From contig JANYHX010000183.1 in the NCBI GenBank assembly GCA_025362155.1, positions 1-5,954 of the forward strand: a stretch of 5,954 nucleotides of DNA. The letters are read 5' to 3'. Shown one piece after another: positions 1 to 4,223 of this stretch. This DNA comes from Gallionella sp. (GTDB lineage Bacteria; Pseudomonadota; Gammaproteobacteria; Burkholderiales; Gallionellaceae). The position numbers and the translations under genes were made by a program. A model generated the notes under the pieces. The model saw only the letters and a list, made by a program, of their open reading frames with translations. It made no database searches and had not been told where the DNA came from. How positions within the stretch are numbered: the first letter of the stretch is position 1; every line of letters begins with the position of its first letter.

Positions 1-1
1 T

Positions 2-355
2 GCAGAAGATGTCACGAAAAAAGGAGGGCTGCATGTAATCCTCACAGAATTTCATGAATCAGCCCGGGTCGATCGCCAGTTATTTGGTCGCTGTGCCCGC
101 CAAGGAGAACCCGGAATAGTGGAGGCGATGGTTAGTCTGGAAGATGAACTTTTTGGGCGGTATGCACCATTCCTGCTTGGCATTGCCATTCGTATTGTGA
201 TTCGGAAAGGAAAAATTTCGCCATGGTTGCTGAGTCTGCTGGTAAATTATGCGCAGATGGTCGCGGACAGACATAATATGGGTATTCGAATGTCGACTCT
301 AAGGCAGGATAGAAAACTGCAATCTTTACTGGCATTTTCTGGTACGCAGAACTGA
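2..355 (+). CDS. SecA-like preprotein translocase ATPase, C-terminal fragment
   Basis: The frame is open from the left edge and ends at TGA 353-355, leaving 117 residues; the N-terminus lies outside the window. Residues 9-38 carry the end of the second RecA-like motor domain: [13 protein letters not shown], then the motif VI region [13 protein letters not shown] with its arginines, then SLEDELF. Canonical SecA has the same layout (HESRRID, GRSGRQGDPG, LSMED). The family uses ATP to push unfolded proteins through a membrane channel. Here only about 70 residues follow SLEDEL, ending in a basic helix, and there is no long scaffold and no C-terminal zinc-binding tail. This suggests a divergent SecA-like paralogue, not the housekeeping SecA. 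Such paralogues can sit with export genes such as HlyD or M50-peptidase genes, but any such neighbours are outside this window. GTG 119 is internal to motif-bearing sequence and is not the start. Confidence 0.88.
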   Translation, partial: AEDVTKKGGLHVILTEFHESARVDRQLFGRCARQGEPGIVEAMVSLEDELFGRYAPFLLGIAIRIVIRKGKISPWLLSLLVNYAQMVADRHNMGIRMSTLRQDRKLQSLLAFSGTQN

Positions 356-522
356 TGCAGGACATCCCAATTTCCTGTCAAATGTTGTGCTGAAATATAT
401 GAGGGAGAATTGGGAAAATTAACCCGACTAAGGTGCTCTACGCTAAACTGCATGGGAGCATCGTGAGTGTGTATGTTGCAAATTGGGCGTTAAATATATT
501 TGCTAGCAGGGGGAGTCTGAAA

Positions 523-801
523 ATGAAAAGGATGTTGCTGTTACCGGTTATTTTTCTGTTGGGATGCGCTACGCATTCAGGGGTTATTCCCGATGGTAAA
601 GATTCCTATATCATAATATTATCGGGAGATGGCGGATATGTCTCCGCAGGCGCCCTAAAAATTGATGCCTATAAAGAAGCAAATGCATATTGTAAAAAAC
701 GTAATAAACAACTTGAGACCATCTCTGAAAATATAATCCAAGCTGGTCTGCTTTCCAAGTCTTCTGAAGTAGATATCCGCTTTAGATGTATTTCTATATA
801 G
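523..801 (+). CDS. small predicted lipoprotein of unknown function
   Basis: This 92-residue protein starts with MKRMLLLPVIFLLGC. The basic n-region, hydrophobic stretch and lipobox LLGC, with the lipidated Cys at 15, mark a signal peptidase II lipoprotein, so it should be anchored in the inner or outer membrane facing the periplasm. The ATG at 523 is preferred over the frame's upstream start at 433: AGGGGGAG at 508-515 sits 7 bases before it and the signal peptide begins exactly there. The mature part (YIIILSGDGGYVSAGALKI, then DAYKEANAYCKKRNKQLE) resembles a widespread group of short proteobacterial lipoproteins with an AyxeAnxYC motif and a late FxC. Cys57 and Cys89 could form a disulphide. 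No function is known to me. It follows the SecA-like gene by 167 bases in which I see no other gene, only a weak inverted repeat (TCCCAATT 365-372 and AATTGGGA 408-415). It converges on the cyclase gene with only 16 bases between stops and no clear terminator hairpin. Confidence 0.8.
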   Translation: MKRMLLLPVIFLLGCATHSGVIPDGKDSYIIILSGDGGYVSAGALKIDAYKEANAYCKKRNKQLETISENIIQAGLLSKSSEVDIRFRCISI

Positions 802-817
802 ATCCAAACACATTAAA

Positions 818-2350
818 TTAGTCTTCAATCTCCATAATTTCTGTCACTGGCAAAGCTGCGATGTCATTCAGCTTTTCATTGCGTTTTGTGTCATTGAGAT
901 GAGCCAGTTCAGTAATGCGGGAATAAAACGCGCTAACAAATACTTCACGTCCCTCGGCATCTTGGCGGCGAATGCCAAATTTCACGCGTTGACGCTCTTT
1001 CGCAGGTAATTTGCCCAGCAGGCTTTTGGTAGCCCAAATGGCGCCGCCGCGTGCAAAATCAGACAGGCGCGCGGCATGATTGATGGTGTCGCCCAGAACG
1101 GTAAATTCCACTTTTGTTTCTATGTGAAAAATACCCAGCCACTCATGTCCCTCATTCAATCCGGTATTTAAAAAGAGCTCATTCGTCCAGTTCTTGCGTA
1201 ACTGCCATTCCTTGCTGATTTTACGCATGGTGGAGCGCATTTCCTGTGCGCACATTAACGCGTTAAAAATGTAATTGCAGTCCGGCTGGGGGAAAAAATA
1301 GTACACCATGCCGTCGCCTACATGCTTACCGTGGGTGCCGTAATACTTACGGAATATTGGTTCCATGGTGGCCCATATCTGATTAATGAGTTCGAAGTAT
1401 TCCTCGGGCGGTAATTCGGTGCAAATACGTACCGAGCCTTGCAAGTCGGCCACCAGCACAGCCACATCGGTCAATACCGGAAGATGTTTTTTCAGCAGGT
1501 TGCGAATCACCTCATCACGTCGTTCCAGCAATCCCAGCAAGCTGTCACTTTGAGCTTCACTAGGAAGATGGATAAACAGGATGCCTTCGCGATAATAAGA
1601 GGCATAGACGTTGTAGTGGGCTATTTCATCGTCTTTCACCCGCAAAGTCAGCGGCAGTTGCACCAAAGTTCCATTGGGACGTGATTCGGCCAGTGACTCT
1701 TCTCGCGGAGCGGGGGTAACATTCGACGCCCCAGAAAGAATATTCATCAAATCATTTCGCGAAAAACGGCCTTTACCTAACTGAAGATAAAATTGTAATA
1801 GCTCTTCACGATTGGCACCGTTTCTGCCTAATTTACCTTTGAGTAAATAGGCCAGCGCATTCCGCTCCTTAATGTCAGCAGGCAGGTGTTCAAATGCGCC
1901 TAATAAATCAGTACGGGCTTCTTCGTTGAACCAGGTGATTTCGAAATTGTAATTGACCATGTAGGCCGGGAAGGGGATATGATCAATCGTAAGACGAAGC
2001 ATGGAGGATTTAGGGTTGGTGACAGCTTGAGGCGCCCTCTTTATATCCGGGATTGAGGCGTGTGCTGCCTTGAGTTCTTGCGTGGGAGTTTCCAATACCG
2101 GAAAGCCATCTTCCTCTAGTTGCTTAGCAATATCTGACATCGCATACCCTTCCTTTTTCAATTGGCTGATACGTTCAAGGCGCGCTAATACTTCCTCTGG
2201 AAAATAACCAATCTGGCGTGCTGTCGTAGGAGCCCCAGGCTCAGGGTTTTTCACCAAGGGGCGAGGCAGTAGACCTTGTGAAATGTAGTTATTAAGCGTA
2301 GCTCGAGAAATATTCGCAGCTTCCATTACTTCAAAACTAGTCAGTATCAT
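818..2350 (-). CDS. MerR-type HTH / PAS-like / class III adenylate cyclase fusion
   Basis: This 510-residue protein is soluble, with no signal peptide or membrane segment. Residues 1-80 form a MerR-like winged helix-turn-helix (SRATLNNYISQGLLP, then YFPEEVLARLERISQLKKEGYAMSDI). Residues 120-262 look like a PAS or MmyB-type sensor region (IPFPAYMVNYNFEITWFNEEA). After a helical linker (270-290), residues 291-475 are a class III nucleotide cyclase domain. The metal-binding aspartates are D302 (VADLQGS) and D346 (HVGDGM). Lys342 and Thr417 sit at the two base-recognition positions, and N424 and R428 (NHAAR) at the transition-state positions. Lys plus Thr is the bacterial class IIIb pattern and favours ATP to cAMP over GTP. 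GGGGGC precedes the ATG by about 5 bases. The domain order implies a DNA-binding protein that senses a signal and makes, or is regulated through, a cyclic nucleotide. The ligand, targets and activity are inferred. A cyclase that binds DNA directly is unusual; most carry membrane, CHASE, GAF or HAMP inputs. Confidence 0.9.
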   Translation of the reverse strand: MILTSFEVMEAANISRATLNNYISQGLLPRPLVKNPEPGAPTTARQIGYFPEEVLARLERISQLKKEGYAMSDIAKQLEEDGFPVLETPTQELKAAHASIPDIKRAPQAVTNPKSSMLRLTIDHIPFPAYMVNYNFEITWFNEEARTDLLGAFEHLPADIKERNALAYLLKGKLGRNGANREELLQFYLQLGKGRFSRNDLMNILSGASNVTPAPREESLAESRPNGTLVQLPLTLRVKDDEIAHYNVYASYYREGILFIHLPSEAQSDSLLGLLERRDEVIRNLLKKHLPVLTDVAVLVADLQGSVRICTELPPEEYFELINQIWATMEPIFRKYYGTHGKHVGDGMVYYFFPQPDCNYIFNALMCAQEMRSTMRKISKEWQLRKNWTNELFLNTGLNEGHEWLGIFHIETKVEFTVLGDTINHAARLSDFARGGAIWATKSLLGKLPAKERQRVKFGIRRQDAEGREVFVSAFYSRITELAHLNDTKRNEKLNDIAALPVTEIMEIED

Positions 2351-2366
2351 TTGGAGCCCCCTTCAA

Positions 2367-2465
2367 TTGGACTGTCTACAGTATAAATTATGGACAGTCC
2401 ATGTCAAGTGTTATTTGTCTTAGACTGTACATATATAATTATACTGTCCAACTATGATTGTCTAA
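2367..2465. promoter_or_regulatory. cluster of GGACTGTCC-type operator half-sites
   Basis: At 2390-2402 lies ATGGACAGTCCAT, a perfect palindrome around one central base, lying between the -10 and -35 of the cyclase promoter. The same core recurs as TTGGACTGTC (2367-2376, just downstream of the -10), TAGACTGTAC (2421-2430), TACTGTCCA (2442-2450) and, weaker, GATTGTCTA (2456-2464). Their centres are about 23, 30, 19 and 14 bases apart. The repetition within 100 bases next to the start of a MerR-type gene suggests cooperative autoregulation. No plus-strand gene starts here, so the sites most likely serve the cyclase gene itself. Confidence 0.6.
2380..2407 (-). promoter_or_regulatory. promoter of the MerR-cyclase gene
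   Basis: On the minus strand the -35 is TTGACA (2407-2402) and the -10 is TATACT (2385-2380), with a 16-base spacer. Transcription should start near 2373, giving a leader of roughly 23 bases before the ATG at 2350. The spacer is filled by a 13-base palindrome, which is where MerR-family regulators usually bind. The spacer is not the elongated 19-20 bases typical of MerR-activated promoters, so simple autorepression is at least as likely as activation by DNA twisting. Confidence 0.7.
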
Positions 2466-2699
2466 TAGTTAATATTAAGGGATGTCCTAATAATGTCTCC
2501 CCCTCGTTAATATTAAAGGGGCGCCAAGGAAGGCAAAGGGATTCACCTGCCTTTTGGTTAGGTCATTCTGCGCAGGAGCGCACTCGAAATCGTGGGAGCT
2601 TTGCTGTTACTGTTCGACCAGTGCGGTAGCTTTGGTCCTTAGGCTTTCAGCACGCAGTTTGGCATTGTAGATAACCTTCGGCGATCATCCAAGCCAGCT
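2466..2699. other. region without a recognisable gene
   Basis: I see no supported gene here. It holds two copies of GTTAATATTAA (2468-2478 and 2506-2516) whose core TTAATATTAA is a perfect 10-base palindrome, 38 bases apart. The region then changes from AT-rich to mixed composition at the GGGGCGCC near 2518. The minus strand has short open stretches, such as one with AKLRAESLRTKATALVEQ ending at about 2620, but no start, ribosome site or family that I recognise. It may be decayed mobile-element DNA continuing from the right. Confidence 0.4.
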
Positions 2700-2911
2700 A
2701 GCCCCCAATTAGGAGAGGCAGCCGGTACATTTCGAAGAATGTTGCAATGCACCAGCGCAGCATGGTCGAAGCTTTTGCGTATCGGGACATAGAAAAAGTT
2801 AAAAACCGAGGCGCACACCAGTTTAACGACAAGTTCGTATCACCAAGTGGCAGCAATATCACAGTCAAAGCCGACCCTGGCAGGATCCGCACTTTATGTA
2901 TTTCCTGTTCC
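2700..2911 (-). pseudogene. possible decayed Com-like zinc-finger gene (phage Mu com family)
   Basis: Read on the minus strand, CAGGAAATA is soon followed by TGCGGATCCTGC (2891-2880), which encodes CGSC preceded by Ile-Lys. This is the first knuckle of Com-type translational regulators (IRCGSC, then RLL). About 65 bases on, TGTGCGCCTCGG followed by TTTTTAAC resembles a damaged second knuckle (KCPRCG, then LN). No single frame links the two: the frame with CGSC stops just after QGRL, and the others contain stops or lack the cysteines. I therefore read it as a frameshifted remnant. Com activates translation of the Mu mom DNA-modification gene; no mom gene is recognisable downstream. This rests on motif memory only, and chance similarity is possible. 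Confidence 0.3.
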
Positions 2912-3109
2912 GGCAGTGTAAATCGGCGGGCAACCCATGCGGCCTAGTGCCAAAACCAAAACTGTTCTTCGAACCGCCCCTCTTTGCCTGCCCCGATATT
3001 CGCATAATGTATAGCGCATCAAATCAAAAGCCCTTTGTTTACGCGGGTTTAAAAACTTTTGTTGTCCAAATTTAGACTGTGCAACAGTACCGGGTTTTCG
3101 CATATTCAT
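2894..3109 (-). CDS. 5' part of att-spanning ORF, read out into left flank
   Basis: The start at ATG 3109 follows GAGGAGGCGG (3125-3116) by about 6 bases, 17 bases after the stop of the upstream HTH gene. The first 32 residues (MNMRKPGTVAQSKFG, then FLNPRKQRAFDLMR) lie in the element. The frame then passes through dif-like site A, encoded as YTLCEY, and continues 35-40 residues in flanking DNA before stopping at 2894. The integrated product is 71 residues with an arginine-rich, low-quality tail, so only the first half is likely to be genuine. In a circularised element this frame would continue instead into 4132-3860 (see the other half). No family is recognised. The product may be made in the integrated state because its ribosome site is strong. 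Confidence 0.5.
   Translation of the reverse strand: MNMRKPGTVAQSKFGQQKFLNPRKQRAFDLMRYTLCEYRGRQRGAVRRTVLVLALGRMGCPPIYTAGTGNT
2896..3013. repeat. imperfect direct repeat, copy A (left of dif-like site A)
   Basis: About 118 bases match copy B at 4019-4138. Conserved blocks in order are TTTCCTG, CCCATGCGG, CTAGTGCCAAAA, CTTTGCCTG and GATATTCGCATAATGTATA, with scattered substitutions and one-base indels between. The repeat runs up to and through the XerC arm and central hexamer of the dif-like site and stops exactly at the XerD arm. Copy A lies outside the element while copy B is its right end, so this flank may be the end of an older related element. Confidence 0.75.
2997..3024 (+). other. dif-like Xer recombination site A (hybrid left junction)
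   Basis: The site consists of the XerC-side arm TATTCGCATAA (2997-3007), the central hexamer TGTATA (3008-3013) and a diverged XerD-side arm GCGCATCAAAT (3014-3024). The first 17 bases are identical to site B. The E. coli dif site has arms ending GCGCATAA and TTATGTTAAAT around the same hexamer TGTATA. A conserved XerC arm with an altered XerD arm is the pattern left at one junction when a Xer-exploiting element integrates at dif, as for CTX-type phages and the gonococcal genetic island. Confidence 0.75.
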
Positions 3110-3126
3110 GATTTTCCGCCTCCTCG

Positions 3127-3357
3127 TCAAAGTGTTTTTGAAAGATATTCCTTAATCCGATCCTGTCTTTGCTGGCACTTCAGCACCGGCCCCCGCTTTC
3201 CAAACACATAGCGGTAAGGGTAGAACACCTCCCAATAGCCATTCGCCAGCTGGCGACCCGACAGGCGACCCGCAACCAACAACGCCCGAACCCGACGCGG
3301 CGTAACCCCCCATTCCCTGGCAACCGCCGAAACGGGCAATACCATCAAATCCGACAT
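3127..3357 (-). CDS. small phage-type helix-turn-helix protein
   Basis: This 76-residue protein has an HTH at about residues 9-30 (VSAVAREWGVTPRRVRALLVAG) followed by a wing-like RLSGRQLANGYWEVFYPY. This is the layout of excisionase or MerR-like small DNA-binding proteins, and similar short proteins accompany XafT-type genes in my memory of such elements. The start is well supported: AAGGAGGA lies about 8 bases before the ATG at 3357. It is the first gene after the iteron-bearing control region and is followed at 17 bases by the next start, so it likely heads the element's operon. It may repress or activate that operon, or bend DNA at the recombination site; the role is inferred. The C-terminus is basic (KRGPVLKCQQRQDRIKEY). 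Confidence 0.75.
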   Translation of the reverse strand: MSDLMVLPVSAVAREWGVTPRRVRALLVAGRLSGRQLANGYWEVFYPYRYVFGKRGPVLKCQQRQDRIKEYLSKTL

Positions 3358-3390
3358 CTCGTCATCCTCCTTATCAATTTGTTCTCCCTT

Positions 3391-3446
3391 ACCTGTCCAT
3401 AACCCGGTACTGTTTCAGCCCACCCGGTACTGTTTCAACCTGTCCA
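3391..3446 (-). repeat. iteron-like direct repeats in the element's control region
   Basis: ACCCGGTACTGTTTCA occurs at 3402-3417 and again at 3422-3437, exactly 20 bases apart, or about two helical turns. The pair is bracketed by two direct copies of ACCTGTCCA (3391-3399 and 3438-3446). A third, inverted copy of the core, AACAGTACCGGGTT, lies at 3083-3096 within the next-but-one gene. The repeats sit between the end of xafT and the HTH gene's ribosome site. They could be operators for the HTH protein, or iterons or a nick region for replication of the circular form supplied by a helper. Confidence 0.65.
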
Positions 3447-3474
3447 AACCCCGCGAATTTGCTCAATATATGAA

Positions 3475-3504
3475 ATTATGATTCCTTATGTGTCCGTATT
3501 ACAA
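3475..3504 (-). promoter_or_regulatory. weak candidate promoter for the element operon
   Basis: On the minus strand, TTGTAA (3504-3499) and CATAAT (3480-3475) are 18 bases apart, overlapping the 3' end of xafT, and precede the iteron-like repeats and the HTH gene. This is the best match to a sigma-70 promoter in the short gap before that gene. Each box is one or two bases off consensus, so it is only a candidate. Confidence 0.3.
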
Positions 3505-3863
3505 GTTAAGCGCGCCTTCGGCGCGCCGGTGGCGCTACGCGCAATTCCGGCGCGCCACAGACGCGCCATCGCAAAAACCTGCTCAATCTGCTGCATGCTG
3601 TTGGCATCGAACCAGCGGCCATTGGGCGCAAACAGGCGATCATCCTTTATCGTCCAGCCTTCCCACGCCTTGCCGGGCAGGGCATAACCGCCGAGAATGC
3701 GCAGCATGCGGTAAGCCAGCCATGGAATACGGGCGCCGCCCGTCTCCCAGTTCTGGATGGTACGGGCAGTGACCTTAAGCAAATCGGCAGCTTGCCTGCG
3801 GCTCAGACCAGCCATGCGGCGCAGATCACGAAAGTCTTGCGGCTCTATCCAGCAGCGCATCAT
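3486..3863 (-). CDS. xafT: XafT-like (VC1465 family) Xer recombination activation factor
   Basis: This 125-residue protein has an XRE-type helix-turn-helix at about 11-42 (FRDLRRMAGLSRRQAADLL, then VTARTIQNWETG) followed by the family signature RIPWLAYRMLRILGGYALPG, then AWEGW at 66-70, then a short C-terminal helical part. This matches the VC1465/XafT family of TLC-type satellite phage elements, whose product activates XerD at dif without the cell-division translocase FtsK and so allows integration and excision. Its place between two dif-like sites agrees strongly with this. ATG 3863 follows AAGGAAGG and overlaps the preceding frame by ATGA, implying coupled translation. The last 20 residues (GAPKARLTCNTDT end) lie over a GC hairpin and are probably not conserved. 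Function is by family; activity here is untested. Confidence 0.82.
   Translation of the reverse strand: MMRCWIEPQDFRDLRRMAGLSRRQAADLLKVTARTIQNWETGGARIPWLAYRMLRILGGYALPGKAWEGWTIKDDRLFAPNGRWFDANSMQQIEQVFAMARLWRAGIARSATGAPKARLTCNTDT
3510..3526 (-). other. GC-rich hairpin in the 3' end of xafT
   Basis: GCGCGCC, loop TTC, then GGCGCGC form a perfect 7-base-pair stem. A further GGCGCGCC lies at 3549-3556, so the last 60 bases of xafT are rich in related palindromes. No T-run follows on the minus strand, so it is not a typical intrinsic terminator. It could slow transcription or be part of an older repeat that extended the gene. Confidence 0.4.
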
Positions 3864-4138
3864 GGACGCCTTCCTTGAGCCATTTTGCGACGTTCCACAT
3901 AATCCAGATAAGCTTGAGCTGAGGCGCGGCGCAACACGGCAGGAACCAGCAAGGCAGCACGCAGCTTCCGGAAAAAAATCAAAACCGGCTTGGCAGGAGG
4001 GCGGCAGCTTCGTACTTGGCGTGTTTCCTGATCGGACAGCACCAGCCCGACAAACAGCCCATGCGGGCTAGTGCCAAAATCGAAACCGTTCCCCGAAGGG
4101 TTCCGCTTTGCCTGTTCCTGATATTCGCATAATGTATA
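3860..4138 (-). pseudogene. 3' part of att-spanning ORF, beheaded by integration
   Basis: The frame is open from just after TAA at 4141-4139, which lies inside the XerD arm of dif-like site B, to TGA at 3862-3860, which overlaps the xafT start. It has no ATG in frame. GTG 4042 could serve as a start but lacks a ribosome site. The translation begins YTLCEYQEQAKRNPSGNGFDFG and ends with a basic amphipathic stretch (FFRKLRAALLVPAVLRRAS, then AYLDYVERRKMAQG) that looks like true protein. Joined through the shared hexamer to 3109-3008, it gives a 124-residue ORF coupled to xafT. In the chromosome it is probably silent except as a leader for xafT. No known family is recognised. Confidence 0.5.
4019..4138. 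repeat. imperfect direct repeat, copy B (right end of the element)
   Basis: This is the partner of the repeat at 2896-3013, sharing CCCATGCGG, CTAGTGCCAAAA, CTTTGCCTG and GATATTCGCATAATGTATA in the same order and orientation. Weak likeness continues leftwards toward 4000 into the sequence equivalent to the Com-like remnant beside copy A. Copy B is coding on the minus strand (the beheaded ORF), whereas copy A is interrupted in the equivalent frame. This suggests that copy A is the older, decayed copy. Confidence 0.75.
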
Positions 4139-4149
4139 TTATGTAAAAT
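4122..4149 (+). other. dif-like Xer recombination site B (near-canonical)
   Basis: The XerC arm is TATTCGCATAA (4122-4132), the centre TGTATA (4133-4138) and the XerD arm TTATGTAAAAT (4139-4149). Compared with E. coli dif as I remember it, 24 of 28 positions agree, and the inner parts of both arms and the centre are identical. This is the right junction of the element and has the arm expected of the host, so it is probably a functional dif, where XerC/XerD resolve chromosome dimers at cell division. It could instead be a secondary dif-like site; the position in the whole chromosome is not visible here. Confidence 0.8.
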
Positions 4150-4223
4150 ACTAGAGGAAAAAAGTTTACAGGATTAGAGCAGCGGAGCCTGGGTAGCGAA
4201 TTGTAGCCTTAGTAAGGTGCTGC

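Larger units (their letters stand above)
3008..4132. mobile_element. miniature Xer-dependent integrative element (IMEX) with a XafT-like gene
   Basis: The 1125 bases between the central regions of two co-oriented dif-like sites form a unit that XerC/XerD could excise as a circle. All its genes read on the minus strand: a small HTH protein, the XafT-like activator, and the two ends of a reading frame split by integration. There is no integrase, which is expected because such elements use the host recombinases, and no replication initiator or capsid gene. It is therefore either a satellite or a deleted remnant. It is more GC-rich than the cyclase gene, especially in xafT, which fits foreign origin. 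The control region at 3391-3446 carries iteron-like repeats. Confidence 0.72.

Noticed and set aside
365..415. Inverted repeat TCCCAATT / AATTGGGA as a terminator of the SecA-like gene
   Set aside because: The stem is weak, the loop is 35 bases and there is no T-run; chance is likely.
433..522. Longer N-terminal start for the lipoprotein frame
   Set aside because: The extension has no ribosome site and would bury the signal peptide; the ATG at 523 has a strong ribosome site and begins the lipobox signal sequence exactly.
2390..2629. Plus-strand open frame after the cyclase promoter
   Set aside because: It begins inside the operator array, has no ribosome site and shows no protein-like pattern.
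2698..2892. Minus-strand 64-codon open frame
   Set aside because: Hydrophobic, odd composition and no ribosome site; better explained as an out-of-frame reading of the possible Com-like remnant.
3072..3080. TTAGACTGT inside the element as a further binding site for the MerR-cyclase protein
   Set aside because: A single 9-base match to one of the weaker half-sites, within coding sequence and without a partner site, is not enough.
3391..3446. CRISPR array
   Set aside because: Only two copies with a 4-base gap; no spacer structure and no cas genes.
3488..4071. Plus-strand open frames opposite xafT and the split ORF
   Set aside because: They are antisense shadows of GC-rich minus-strand coding sequence, with Arg/Pro/Ser-rich composition and no ribosome sites.
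4150..4223. Terminator after malQ
   Set aside because: No stable hairpin followed by a T-run could be found on the minus strand in these 74 bases.
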